Assembly: GCF_052030685.1 (NCBI RefSeq)
Contig: NZ_JBQAJM010000002.1
Coordinates: 66,183 to 130,182 of the forward strand
Length of the DNA stretch: 64,000 bases
DNA from: Caedibacter sp052030685
GTDB lineage: Bacteria; Pseudomonadota; Gammaproteobacteria; Francisellales; Francisellaceae
Reading direction: 5' to 3'
Part shown: in pieces, positions 9,152 through 17,266 of the stretch
Position numbering within the stretch: the stretch's first letter is position 1
How the letters are laid out: each line of letters begins with the position of its first letter
Notes under the pieces: model-generated
The model's database searches: none
What the model was told of the DNA's origin: nothing
Seen by the model: the letters and a program-made list of their open reading frames with translations, nothing else
Program-made: the position numbers and the translations under genes

Positions 9152-9362
9152 GCACTATAGAAAAATATTTTATTAATTTTCAAACACAACCATAGTTTTA
9201 CTGAAATCACGCATCCCCTTGTACATATGAAAAAGTAAAATCCCCTCATTTATGGGCTACCCATAATTGGGTCATTATACTCATTGAGGTAATCCGCCAA
9301 TTTGGAACACAGTTTAGCATTTTTTGAGACTTTTTTAAGTCTCTAACTGTGCGGTCTAAAAT

Positions 9363-9449
9363 ATGTGTCATTTAGCACTTGTTGCTTTGGCTGTCGGTAT
9401 TATCGTATTGATCTTGTCACCGTTATTAAAACGTATTTATAAGATATAA
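9363..9449 (+). pseudogene. 28-residue frame encoding one membrane helix, probable gene relic
   Basis: ATG at 9363 to TAA at 9447 encodes a 28-residue peptide with the hydrophobic core LALVALAVGIIVLILSPLL followed by a basic end (KRIYKI). This looks like the last transmembrane helix and cytosolic tail of a transporter, for example of the MFS/peptide-symporter type. A stop codon lies directly upstream in the same frame and no ribosome binding site is visible. A genuine small membrane protein cannot be excluded, but a 3' relic is more likely. Confidence 0.35.
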
Positions 9450-9514
9450 TAGCTTCACCTTTATCAACATTTCTCTAGAAACCTTACACATTCATGCTCG
9501 CAATGACACCCTAT

Positions 9515-9560
9515 GACTTGTCATCCTGAGCCAGGATGGCGTGAGGATCCAGTAGCGAAG
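9515..9560. repeat. Intergenic repeat of the TCATCCTGAG...AGGAT type
   Basis: The sequence GTCATCCTGAGCCAGGATGG followed by CGTGAGGATCC and AGTAGCGAAG contains the small hairpin ATCCT-GAGCC-AGGAT. Sequences of this kind are common dispersed intergenic repeats in several gammaproteobacteria. Only one copy is present in this window, so its repeat status rests on general knowledge. Confidence 0.45.
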
Positions 9561-9697
9561 CTGCCATGGATGGTTAGTGCCCCTCCTAAAGGTAGTGTCA
9601 TTAGTTTGTGATGGGTATCAGCATCAATCGGATAGTTCAATATGTACGAAAATACTAATGGAATAATACGCTGTATAAAAACTTGGAAATTTTTGAG

Positions 9698-9816
9698 ATG
9701 CCTGACGATGTCTTACTTTCACATGGCGAATGCCACACTATCATCAGCGCTAAGCTGTTTCACTTCTGAGTTCGGAATGGAATCAGGTGGTACCAACTTG
9801 CTATTATCGTCAGACG
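9698..9816 (-). rRNA. rrf: Orphan 5S rRNA
   Basis: The minus strand reads as a full 5S rRNA: it carries GGTACCACCTGATTCCATTC, then CGAACTCAGAAGTGAAAC, the block GATGATAGTGTGGCATTCGCC and the 3' end CATCGTCAGGCA that pairs with the 5' end GTCTGACG. Length is about 119 bases; the exact ends are uncertain by a few bases. No 23S or 16S gene is adjacent: yidC ends only 48 bases upstream. A TAGACA / TAAAAT pair with a 16-base spacer lies between yidC and the 5S gene and could be its own promoter. An extra 5S copy outside the rrn operons is also known in Francisella tularensis. Confidence 0.93.
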
Positions 9817-9863
9817 AAGGGTATTTTATATATTTTAAGCTAAATGTCTAGTAGTTTTTTTGA

Positions 9864-11549
9864 TTAAGCGCGTTTTGCTTTGTAAATCGCCGTATATTTC
9901 TTAGTGATATACCACTGTTGCGCAATACTGATCACGTTGTTTGTCAACCAGTACAATACCAAGCCTGATGGGAATGATGCAAAGAATACTGTGAAAATCA
10001 CCGGCATCAACATCATGATTTTTGCTTGCGTTGGATCGGCTGACGTCGGGCTGATTTTCTGCTGCACAAACATCGAGATACCCATCAAAATTGGCAAGAT
10101 AAAATACGGATCTTTGGATGCCAAGTCATGAATCCAAAAGATAAATGGCGCCTGACGCAATTGCACACTTTCCAACAACACCCAGTAAAGCGCGATAAAT
10201 ACAGGAATCTGAATCAAGATCGGTAAACAACCGCTGGCTGGATTCACTTTTTCTTCTTTGTACATCTCCATCATCTTGCGCCCAAGCTTCTGGCGGTCAC
10301 CCTTGTAAAGCTCTTGCAGTTTCTTCATACGCGGTTGCAACATACGCATTTTTGCCATTGACTTATAGCTTTTGGCAGACAATGGGTAAAACAATAATTT
10401 AATCAACACAGTGACTAATATAATGGATAGTCCCCAGTTGGCAACAACACCATGAATAATCGTCATCAACCAAAAGATAATCACTGAGATAAATGACAAC
10501 ATGCCATAATCAACCAGCTTATCCAAACCCTCTGGTTTATTAGCACCAAAGTCTTTAACAATCGCTTCAAGATTCTTGGTAATCGTAGGACCTGTATAAA
10601 GGATATTGGTATTCTCAACGCTTTGATCAGCATTTAACACAACAGGCTGTGTTTTAACCCCTGATTGATAGGTATTATCGGCAAGCTTATTGGCATAAAC
10701 GCTAAAACTTGTGCCTGGGTTGTTTGGCACCCAAAGACTAACAAAATAATGCTGAATCATCGCCGCCCAACCTTTATTGGTTGAAACGTCTACTTTTTCA
10801 TTGGACTTAGCCAAATCGGCAAATGACTCTTTCTGGAAGGTGCGCTGCGATGATGACAAACCAACACCTTGGAAAGAATAAGAATGCGCATCTAAAATAC
10901 TAAAGCTATGACTCTCAGGTTTCACTTGACGTGTAATTTCATTATCAAAACTAACACTTAATGGCGCCTTAGTGGTATTTTTAACACTTTGCTTAAGTGT
11001 GATTTCATAAGTGGTATCGTTAATAATATACTGACGCGTAACATCTAAGCCTTGAACGCTTGCCTTCAAAGTCACGATCGTTTGATCATCTTTCTTAGCT
11101 GTGTGCTCTTGACCAAAAACAATACTTTGCGGTTGACCGTTAATGTAAATAACACTTTGGGCAATGTATTTGCTACCTGCTGTATTATTTAACATCGGCA
11201 TCGGATTTTTATCCGTTAAGCTCACGTTATAATCTTTCAACGCGGCATTAATAATCGCACCATTTAATGGACTAATTTGCAAATCACTAAACACCGCTGT
11301 ATTTAATGTAATAGGCTTTAGGTCTGTTTTATTAAAGTTCTGCTTAGTAACATCCGTCGTGTCACTTTGATCAGCCGCGTCACTCGCACTAACATCTTTG
11401 TTATCTTTTTGCACTGCTGTTGTTTGTGCTGGCGTATCAACTTTCGCTGGTTGCTTAGGCGCATACATCTCCTCCCAACGCGCCATCAACGACATAAAAA
11501 TCACGACAATAAGCGCAATTAAGAATATTCTCACGTAGTTTGACTTCAT
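9864..11549 (-). CDS. yidC: Membrane protein insertase YidC
   Basis: YidC inserts and folds inner-membrane proteins, alone or with the Sec translocon. The 561-residue protein has the gammaproteobacterial plan: an N-terminal membrane anchor (residues about 6-22), a large periplasmic beta domain (about 60-330) and a C-terminal five-helix Oxa1 core starting near residue 350. The core shows KMRMLQPRMKKLQELYKGD and CLPILIQIPVFIALYWVLLE, both signatures of the family, and the basic tail KKYTAIYKAKRA. A Ser/Asp/Thr-rich linker follows the first helix. It is the last gene of the rpmH-rnpA-yidD-yidC cluster, 14 bases after yidD. Confidence 0.97.
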   Translation of the reverse strand: MKSNYVRIFLIALIVVIFMSLMARWEEMYAPKQPAKVDTPAQTTAVQKDNKDVSASDAADQSDTTDVTKQNFNKTDLKPITLNTAVFSDLQISPLNGAIINAALKDYNVSLTDKNPMPMLNNTAGSKYIAQSVIYINGQPQSIVFGQEHTAKKDDQTIVTLKASVQGLDVTRQYIINDTTYEITLKQSVKNTTKAPLSVSFDNEITRQVKPESHSFSILDAHSYSFQGVGLSSSQRTFQKESFADLAKSNEKVDVSTNKGWAAMIQHYFVSLWVPNNPGTSFSVYANKLADNTYQSGVKTQPVVLNADQSVENTNILYTGPTITKNLEAIVKDFGANKPEGLDKLVDYGMLSFISVIIFWLMTIIHGVVANWGLSIILVTVLIKLLFYPLSAKSYKSMAKMRMLQPRMKKLQELYKGDRQKLGRKMMEMYKEEKVNPASGCLPILIQIPVFIALYWVLLESVQLRQAPFIFWIHDLASKDPYFILPILMGISMFVQQKISPTSADPTQAKIMMLMPVIFTVFFASFPSGLVLYWLTNNVISIAQQWYITKKYTAIYKAKRA

Positions 11550-11563
11550 TATACTTAACCTTT

Positions 11564-11839
11564 TTACCCTTTTTTAACCTTTTCTTTCGTTGGCACTGGA
11601 TCGTAACCGCCTTTGCAAGCTGGGTGGCATTTTAGCAGTCTTTTTGTCATTAGCCAAAGCCCAAACACTAAACCATGCAATTTAATTGCTTCTAGTGCAT
11701 ATTGTGAACAAGTCGGATAGAAACGACAGCGAGGGCCAAGGTATGGACTAATTGCTATTTGATAAAAGCGAATGAGAACGATAAAAGGAAACGCAACAAT
11801 TAAGCGTATTTTGCGAGAAACTCGTTGATAGAGTGCCAC
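11564..11839 (-). CDS. yidD: Membrane protein insertion efficiency factor YidD
   Basis: YidD is a small membrane-associated protein that assists YidC-dependent insertion. The 91-residue protein has the three-Cys family signature: RFYQIAISPYLGPRCRFYPTCSQYALEAI (given in parts, residues about 25-53: LGPRCRFYPTCSQYA) and CHPACKGGYDPVP near the C-terminus. The start is GTG at 11839; a strong AAAGGAGG six bases upstream decides it. The start lies inside the end of rnpA (40-base overlap), which suggests translational coupling in the conserved rnpA-yidD-yidC order. Confidence 0.95.
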   Translation of the reverse strand: MALYQRVSRKIRLIVAFPFIVLIRFYQIAISPYLGPRCRFYPTCSQYALEAIKLHGLVFGLWLMTKRLLKCHPACKGGYDPVPTKEKVKKG

Positions 11840-12162
11840 AATTCCTCCTTTGTCGCGCGTGCGGCATTGTGATTTGTAACAACGATCAACATCGTCTTTT
11901 CAAACAACGCTTTATGCTGGCGAAACATCTCTTTATTTAAGCGGCGACACAGATTGCGTTGCACGGCTCTTTTAACTTTTTTTTTGCCCGTAATGACACC
12001 AACACCTGAGTGCAGATCTTCACCTTTAGCAATCAAATAAGAAAAGTGTTTGGTATGAACTTTTTGACAGATACGCGAAAAGCCAAGTGAAAAACCCTTG
12101 GCATCTAAGATAAATTCTTTGGCTAAGCTATTAAGCGGCAAGCTTATGTCTGCCCTTAGCAC
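11800..12162 (-). CDS. rnpA: Ribonuclease P protein component RnpA
   Basis: RnpA is the protein subunit of RNase P, which matures tRNA 5' ends. The family core is visible: VKRAVQRNLCRRLNKEMFR is the basic RNR-type helix (usual form RN..KR..RE.FR), here somewhat diverged, and KTMLIVVTNHNAARATKEEL matches the usual VV...A....EL block. The frame opens with GTG at 12162, inside rpmH, and no ATG occurs between there and the core; TTG at 12141 is another possible start. Either way translation begins within rpmH (12131-12265) in another frame, so the overlap seems real. Exact start uncertain. Confidence 0.9.
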   Translation of the reverse strand: MLRADISLPLNSLAKEFILDAKGFSLGFSRICQKVHTKHFSYLIAKGEDLHSGVGVITGKKKVKRAVQRNLCRRLNKEMFRQHKALFEKTMLIVVTNHNAARATKEELWHSINEFLAKYA

Positions 12163-12265
12163 GTCTGTTACGAATTACTTTCTGACCGCTTAGCGTCTTC
12201 ATGCGTGCACGGAAACCGTGCGTTCTTTTTCTTTTTAAGTTACTTGGTTGAAACGTTCTTTTCAT
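12131..12265 (-). CDS. rpmH: 50S ribosomal protein L34
   Basis: A 44-residue frame begins at ATG 12265 with MKRTFQPSNLKRKRTHGFRA, continues with MKTLSGQKVIRNRRAKGRHK and ends at TAA 12131. This is a full-length, textbook L34 of the large ribosomal subunit. It heads the rpmH-rnpA-yidD-yidC cluster that in many bacteria sits beside dnaA and oriC; here the upstream neighbour is dcd, not dnaA. Confidence 0.98.
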   Translation of the reverse strand: MKRTFQPSNLKRKRTHGFRARMKTLSGQKVIRNRRAKGRHKLAA

Positions 12266-12441
12266 CGTATTATCCTCAGTTTGTATTTATAGTTATAAAG
12301 TTTACTGCAAATCTGCCAAATTTATGCAAGGCGCCGATTCTACGCCAAAAATAAATTTCGGTCAATTAAAATGCCCCGGCAATTTCAACCGCGCATTCTA
12401 GCGCAAAATATAGGCGCTGTCGATAACTATCCTTTGGTTAT

Positions 12442-13008
12442 TTATGTGCGCGGCAGCGTGACACCTCTCTGCCCTTGGTATTTGCCACCGCGATCTTTGT
12501 AAGATGTCTCGCATACTTCATCAGATTGATAAAACAGCATCTGTGCGATCCCTTCATTGGCATAAATCTTAGCAGGCAATGGTGTGGTATTCGAAAATTC
12601 AAGTGTGACATGCCCTTCCCACTCAGGTTCTAAAGGTGTGACATTGACAATAATACCACAACGCGCGTAGGTTGATTTACCTAGACATACAACCAATGTA
12701 TCACGCGGAATTTTAAAGTACTCAACCGTGCGTGCTAAAGCAAAGGAATTCGGTGGGATAATACAAACATCACCGACAAAATCAATAAAATTATTATGAT
12801 CAAAGTCTTTCGGATCAACAATTGTTGAGTTGATATTGGTAAAGATCTTAAATTCATTAGCACATCTGACATCATAGCCATAGCTTGATGTACCAAATGA
12901 TACGATCTTGCCTTCTTCATTATGACGCACTTGTCCAGCTTCAAATGGCGCAATCATTTCCTGCTCCATCGCCATTTTTTTAATCCACTTATCTGATTTA
13001 ATGGACAC
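12442..13008 (-). CDS. dcd: dCTP deaminase
   Basis: Dcd deaminates dCTP to dUTP, feeding dUMP and thymidylate synthesis. The 188-residue protein has the trimeric dUTPase-like fold signatures: SFGTSSYGYDVRCANEFKIF (residues about 39-58), PPNSFALARTVEYFKIP, GKSTYARCGIIVNVTPLEPEWEGHVTLE in which Arg and Glu (in LEPEWEGH) line the active site, and the C-terminal KYQGQRGVTLP loop that closes over the triphosphate. Length matches the 188-193 usual in proteobacteria. It lies 10 bases after apbC and is probably co-transcribed with it. Confidence 0.97.
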   Translation of the reverse strand: MSIKSDKWIKKMAMEQEMIAPFEAGQVRHNEEGKIVSFGTSSYGYDVRCANEFKIFTNINSTIVDPKDFDHNNFIDFVGDVCIIPPNSFALARTVEYFKIPRDTLVVCLGKSTYARCGIIVNVTPLEPEWEGHVTLEFSNTTPLPAKIYANEGIAQMLFYQSDEVCETSYKDRGGKYQGQRGVTLPRT

Positions 13009-13018
13009 TTTTTACTCC

Positions 13019-13056
13019 TTACTTATTTTCATTATTTTCATTATTTTTATTATTTG
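13019..13056. repeat. Short tandem ATTATTTTC-like repeat at the 3' end of apbC
   Basis: The last codons of apbC are made of near-perfect tandem units of nine bases (ATTATTTTC and variants), encoding an Asn/Lys/Glu tail (NNKNNENNENK). The array could change length by slippage but lies after the conserved domain. Confidence 0.6.
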
Positions 13057-14140
13057 TATCGCTTTTACTATTGTCACTAAACTCAACTTTAACGCCCGGC
13101 ATATTGATCATCATTGCTTTTGGCAATGTGGCAATGTTAGCGGCAAGCTTTAACGCAATCCGGTCATAAATTCCGGCAATTGGATTATCTTTTATCGCCG
13201 TTGGCTTGCCCTTATCAGCATCTTCTCTAATGGACATATCCAATGGCAAGGCACCTAAAAATGGCAAATCAAACTGTGACGCTAACGACTCCGCACCATG
13301 CGCGCCAAAGATCGCTGACTCGGCACCGCAATTTTGGCAAATGTGTACACTCATATTCTCAATAATACCTGCTACATGAATATCGAGCTTGTTAAACATC
13401 GCAATGGCACGCTTGGCATCAATTAAAGATAAATCTTGCGGTGTCGTTACTGTGATTGCTGCGGTTAATGGGATCTTCTTCGTCATCGTTAATTGAATAT
13501 CACCGGTTCCTGGAGGTAAATCAATCAACAAATAATCAAGCTCGCCCCAGTTAGTATCATTTAGCAGTTGCATTAAAGCACCTGATACCATAGGACCGCG
13601 CCAAATAATTGCTGAATCTTGATCGATTAAATTACCCACTGAGATCATCTTAACGCCATGACGTAACAGTGGCTCGATTTTCTTTTTATCATTGGTTTTG
13701 GGATTATCAAAGCTGCCCATAATTAACGGTTGACTTGGTCCATAAATGTCCGCATCTAAGATGCCAACATTGGCACCCATTTTCTGCAATGAGATCGCTA
13801 GATTTGCTGTTGTCGTGGACTTACCCACTCCACCTTTACCTGAGGCAATCGCAATAATATTTTTAATACCTTTAATTGGCTTTAAACTAGGTTGTACTTT
13901 ATGTGTATTGACATCGCATCGCACACTAAATTCAAAGGCTTGCGTGATATTTTGAGCATATAAATAATCACTTAATTGCGAAATGATATGATCAATTTGT
14001 GTCGCATTAAGATAAAAACCAAGGCGTAGTTGAATAGTGGCAACACCATCTTGTTCAATGACTTGCAAATCACGCAGAAAATCCTTGGCTGGAAGATCTA
14101 AAATTGTCTGACTATAAGCTTGTAGACTTTGTTTTAACAT
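13019..14140 (-). CDS. apbC: Iron-sulfur cluster carrier protein, Mrp/ApbC P-loop ATPase
   Basis: Mrp/ApbC proteins bind and hand over Fe-S clusters and need ATP hydrolysis. The 373-residue protein has an N-terminal MIP18-like domain (residues about 1-85), a deviant Walker A GKGGVGKSTTT near residue 100, DADIYGPSQP, the LIDLPPGTGD motif near 205 and the cluster-binding pair CQNC in NMSVHICQNCG near 265. The final 15 residues are an Asn-rich low-complexity tail encoded by a tandem repeat. It is followed by dcd. Confidence 0.95.
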   Translation of the reverse strand: MLKQSLQAYSQTILDLPAKDFLRDLQVIEQDGVATIQLRLGFYLNATQIDHIISQLSDYLYAQNITQAFEFSVRCDVNTHKVQPSLKPIKGIKNIIAIASGKGGVGKSTTTANLAISLQKMGANVGILDADIYGPSQPLIMGSFDNPKTNDKKKIEPLLRHGVKMISVGNLIDQDSAIIWRGPMVSGALMQLLNDTNWGELDYLLIDLPPGTGDIQLTMTKKIPLTAAITVTTPQDLSLIDAKRAIAMFNKLDIHVAGIIENMSVHICQNCGAESAIFGAHGAESLASQFDLPFLGALPLDMSIREDADKGKPTAIKDNPIAGIYDRIALKLAANIATLPKAMMINMPGVKVEFSDNSKSDTNNKNNENNENK

Positions 14141-14198
14141 AAGTATAAATTGATGACTCCAAAGATTTAAACAGTCTAACCTTAAGATGTTTTATAGT

Positions 14199-15971
14199 CT
14201 ACATTCTTTCAGGCACTTCTATCCCGAGTAGTCCCAAAACAAAAATTAATTGCTTCAAAGTTAACTGACACAAGGCAATTCTTGCCTCTTTTAATGCATG
14301 ATTATCTTCATTAGCAATTGGTGATTCCGCATAGAACTTATTAAACTGCACGGCAACTTGATACGCATATTCACATAAATGATGTGGCTCACATTTATCA
14401 TATGTTTTTTGCAAGACTTGCGGCAATTCGGTTAATTTCAACTGTAAATTACGCTCAGCATCATTACTTGCCTTGCCAATCTTGGCACTGGCATCCTCTA
14501 AACTGCGTCCAAGCTTACGCAAAATAGACTTAATACGCACTGCTGAATATAATAAGTAAGGGCCCGTTTTGCCCTCATACTGCGAGAATTTATCCAGATC
14601 AAAAACATAATCCGACGTATAAACATTCGATAAATCAGCAAACTTAACCGTAGCCAATGCCACTTTCTCAATAATATCCGCTTTCTCGACTTCAGTTAAG
14701 CTCTCTTGCTCACGCAAACTGGCACGTGATTTCGCTTCATCAATTAAAGTACTTAAACGCATCACCCCTCCTGAGCGCGTCTTAAATGGCTTACCATCTT
14801 TGCCATTTAACGTCCCAAAGCCAATATGTACAAGCTCAGTTTCTGGGGCAATACTTGATTTCTTAGCTGCTGCGAATACCTGTTTAAAATGCAGGCTTTG
14901 ACGCTTATCAACCACATAGATAATCTTTTGTGCCTGATAGTCTTCAACGCGCTCTAAAATCGTTGCCAAATCCGTTGTGCCATACATTACCGCGCCATCG
15001 GACTTCACCAAAATCAATGGTGGCGTTTTGTCATCTTCATTTTTAGCGACAGGAATAATAATCGCACCTTGACTGTTTTCAGCAACTTTTTGCTTTAAGC
15101 AATCAGCAACCATTTGATCAATGATTGGTTGGACATCACTCTCGCCTTTCCATAAATCAAAATAAATTCCAAGGTCGCCATAATCTTTTTTAAGCTCAGC
15201 AATCGATACATCAACGAAGTGTTGCCACAGCGCACGATAGCCACGACGCCCTTTTTGTAGCTCAGCCGTTGCTAAACGTGCTTTTTCCATCTCATTAGCA
15301 TCTTCTTTGCAACGTCCTGAAGCCCGTGGATAAATTTCAGATAATTCATCCACCGTCACTGGCGATTCTTTAGGATATTCTCCAGTATACTGCTCATCAA
15401 AATACGGCAAATCAGGATGCATTTTGCGAATCTCCTCGATCAACATACCCATTTGCGTGCCCCAATCCCCTAAATGCACATCACTTAACACGTCATCACC
15501 ATAAAAGCGATAAACACGCTGTAAACAATCACCAATCAGCGGTGAGCGAATATGCCCAACATGCAAAGGTTTAGCGACATTAGGACCACCAAAATCCATC
15601 ATCACTTTTAATGGATGAGTGGTTTTAGGACAACCTAGACGTGGATCTTCAAGCATGCTGTTTGACCAACTCGCCAAGAAATCATCATTTAAGGTGATAT
15701 TAATAAATCCTGGCATCACCGCTTTAACATCACTAAACACCTTATCATTCTGCATTTGAGTGACAATATCATCAGCAATTTGAATTGGTGCTTTTTTAAG
15801 AATTTTAGCCAAAGGCATGGCGCCATTACATTGAAACTGCCCAAGTTCAGGACGCGCTGATAATTGCACTTTGGCAAAACGACTATCAAAACCTAAAACA
15901 TCAAAGGCTTGTACAAATAAATCAGTTAAGTAATTCTCTAAAATAGCAGTGTGATTCGCCGTAGCTGTCAT
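14199..15971 (-). CDS. argS: Arginine-tRNA ligase
   Basis: ArgS charges tRNA-Arg. The 590-residue class I synthetase begins with the typical N-terminal tRNA-binding domain (residues 1-110), then the HIGH motif as KPLHVGHIRSP (near residue 137), the catalytic Rossmann fold, the KMSKS equivalent in GKPFKTRSGGVMRLSTLIDEA (near 393-413) and a helical anticodon-binding domain that ends in GLLGIEVPERM, the usual ArgS terminus with a final Met. The start ATG at 15971 is supported by the intact N-terminal domain. It appears to be a single-gene unit. Confidence 0.98.
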   Translation of the reverse strand: MTATANHTAILENYLTDLFVQAFDVLGFDSRFAKVQLSARPELGQFQCNGAMPLAKILKKAPIQIADDIVTQMQNDKVFSDVKAVMPGFINITLNDDFLASWSNSMLEDPRLGCPKTTHPLKVMMDFGGPNVAKPLHVGHIRSPLIGDCLQRVYRFYGDDVLSDVHLGDWGTQMGMLIEEIRKMHPDLPYFDEQYTGEYPKESPVTVDELSEIYPRASGRCKEDANEMEKARLATAELQKGRRGYRALWQHFVDVSIAELKKDYGDLGIYFDLWKGESDVQPIIDQMVADCLKQKVAENSQGAIIIPVAKNEDDKTPPLILVKSDGAVMYGTTDLATILERVEDYQAQKIIYVVDKRQSLHFKQVFAAAKKSSIAPETELVHIGFGTLNGKDGKPFKTRSGGVMRLSTLIDEAKSRASLREQESLTEVEKADIIEKVALATVKFADLSNVYTSDYVFDLDKFSQYEGKTGPYLLYSAVRIKSILRKLGRSLEDASAKIGKASNDAERNLQLKLTELPQVLQKTYDKCEPHHLCEYAYQVAVQFNKFYAESPIANEDNHALKEARIALCQLTLKQLIFVLGLLGIEVPERM

Positions 15972-16074
15972 TATCTAAAACTCATTATGATAATTTTGAA
16001 AGCCTGATTATATACCGATAACCATTTGTTTTACAGATTTTCTTGTATGTCATTTGCTTATGAATTGAGTCAAA

Positions 16075-16344
16075 TTAAAAATCACCAATATCACACTGCA
16101 AACAGGTAATACCATTTTCACGCCACATATCAACCACTTGCTGTCGATCATCCACTGCAAATAAAATTTCTTTGCCTTCTTGTCGCAATAAACCCAGAAT
16201 CTCTTTCTTAATAATTGCATCTTTACGATTATCTTTCCCTTTACGCATAATCAAGCGATCAAATGGAATCTCATGCCATATTAGCCATTGCTCAGTTTTG
16301 CTGAAAATGGCGAGCTCTACAGGCGGCTCGAGAAAGATGTCAAC
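16075..16344 (-). pseudogene. 3' remnant of a polynucleotide kinase 3'-phosphatase-like (HAD) gene
   Basis: After an in-frame stop at 16345-16347 the minus strand is open for 89 codons to TAA at 16075. The peptide carries LIMRKGKDNRKDAIIKKEIL and AVDDRQQVVDMWRENGITCL, closely following the C-terminal half of T4 Pnkp-type 3'-phosphatase domains (the MR..gD.R.D..vK block, and DDR..VVDMWR..GL.C.Q...G.F with the acidic HAD motif IV). The catalytic N-terminal DxD half is missing, and no start codon or ribosome binding site is present. It begins seven bases after the stop of the accessory gene upstream, so the 5' part was probably replaced by that insertion. Confidence 0.75.
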
Positions 16345-16350
16345 TTAAGA

Positions 16351-16630
16351 TCAAGGCGTTTGCTTTACTTGTGATCGTGTCTGCACGCCATATTTGAACC
16401 TCTTCTCAAACTCTTGGGGCGTGAGCTCAGGGTGTGATGTTCCAAAGTTATTACACGACTTTATTTCATTGGTCATACGCTTTTTACTTTGCTGAATTTC
16501 ATGCTCTGATTTCTGATACAGGTTATTAGAAGTATACAAAGGCTTAGCTACTTCCTTGCTATCATGTTTTAAAACACTAACGCTTGGCTCGTGGAAAGTA
16601 AAGTCTGAATCAACCGTAAAACTGCTATTA
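16351..16630 (-). pseudogene. Out-of-frame 3' part of the accessory gene at 16631-17266
   Basis: Skipping one G in the G8 tract joins the upstream frame to this open stretch, adding about 97 residues (starting HALSNNSSFTVDSDFTF and ending in a basic tail with TRSQVKQTP, stop at 16351). The composition, rich in Ser, Asn, Glu and Lys, continues that of the upstream part, which supports a single original gene of about 304 residues. As it stands, the segment has no start other than a TTG at 16539. It may be translated only in cells where the tract has seven (or ten) G. Confidence 0.6.
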
Positions 16631-17266
16631 TTAGAAAGTGCATGCCCCCCCCTCCCTATTATATTCTAGATCACCATGACTGAAATCAAAGTATTCATCC
16701 ACATTGAAACTGTTATTATCTGACTCACTTCGTGGAACCTCCTTAAAACATATCATCTTGAAGGTGTCTAAAAACACTTCACTATATGATGTATCTGGTA
16801 AGCTCTTGAAGTATTCAAATATTTCTTTGAAGGTTTGCTTGCCATCTTCCGACACAATGGCGTCTGATGACCAAATATATGAGTAAAGTGCCTCTGCCTG
16901 ATTTTCATCAATAGAATTATGCGTCAGAAACTGAATTATCTCTTCACCACTATAGAATATTTCTGGAAGGATATTCGAGTCTTTCAATAGCATACAAAAA
17001 TTGTTAGCTATTAACTTTAGCAATTCACTACTTGACACATCCCAAGTATCATGAAAAGCACAAAATGTATTTAAATAAAAACGCCTTTCCGCATCTGAAT
17101 GTACGTTTTCTAAAAATCTATTTAATGCTTCAAAAGCGGTGGGAACACCCCAACTATTATTGGTCATTTGGTTATGGACATTAGATAAATATCTTAACAT
17201 TTCTAATGTTTCTGGTTTAAGTCCAGCTAGCGTCACTCTGCCGTCAATTAAATCACTCACAATCAT
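16631..17266 (-). CDS. Unknown accessory protein, truncated at a poly-G tract
   Basis: The frame starts at ATG 17266 after a good AGAGGA ribosome binding site and encodes 211 residues, ending REGGACTF just after the G8 tract. I do not recognise the protein. It is acidic, cytosolic in character, without signal peptide or membrane segments, and predicted largely helical, with several aromatic-rich segments (for example HDTWDVSSSELLKLIANNF near residues 72-90). The surroundings are AT-rich, flanked by a broken phosphatase gene, with no operon partner, which points to acquired sequence. A host-directed effector is conceivable given the T6SS nearby, but nothing in the sequence proves it. Confidence 0.7.
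   Translation of the reverse strand: MIVSDLIDGRVTLAGLKPETLEMLRYLSNVHNQMTNNSWGVPTAFEALNRFLENVHSDAERRFYLNTFCAFHDTWDVSSSELLKLIANNFCMLLKDSNILPEIFYSGEEIIQFLTHNSIDENQAEALYSYIWSSDAIVSEDGKQTFKEIFEYFKSLPDTSYSEVFLDTFKMICFKEVPRSESDNNSFNVDEYFDFSHGDLEYNREGGACTF
16645..16652 (-). repeat. Homopolymeric G8 tract (candidate phase-variation site)
   Basis: On the coding strand GGGA is followed by eight G at the point where the reading frame of the accessory gene is lost. Loss of one G restores a frame running to 16351; gain of one G gives a third frame that stops after a short hydrophobic tail. Tracts of this length slip during replication in many contingency loci. A sequencing error in the homopolymer is the alternative. 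Confidence 0.7.

Larger units (their letters stand above)
9152..9697. other. Gene-poor stretch between tRNA-Glu and 5S rRNA
   Basis: No full gene is visible here. It holds a perfect short hairpin GAGACTT-TTTT-AAGTCTC near 9327-9344, a 28-codon frame (listed separately) and one copy of a dispersed intergenic repeat (listed separately). The mix of fragments suggests decayed sequence next to the tRNA gene rather than a functional locus. Confidence 0.5.

Noticed and set aside
9327..9344. Hairpin GAGACTT-TTTT-AAGTCTC as a transcription terminator
   Set aside because: Neither strand has a T run after the stem, and no gene ends nearby.
12131..13008. Replication origin near rpmH-rnpA
   Set aside because: dnaA and clustered TTATCCACA boxes are absent; the neighbour is dcd, so an origin cannot be supported.
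13019..13056. Phase variation of apbC by its tandem repeat
   Set aside because: The repeat units are nine bases, so slippage keeps the frame, and they lie after the conserved domain.
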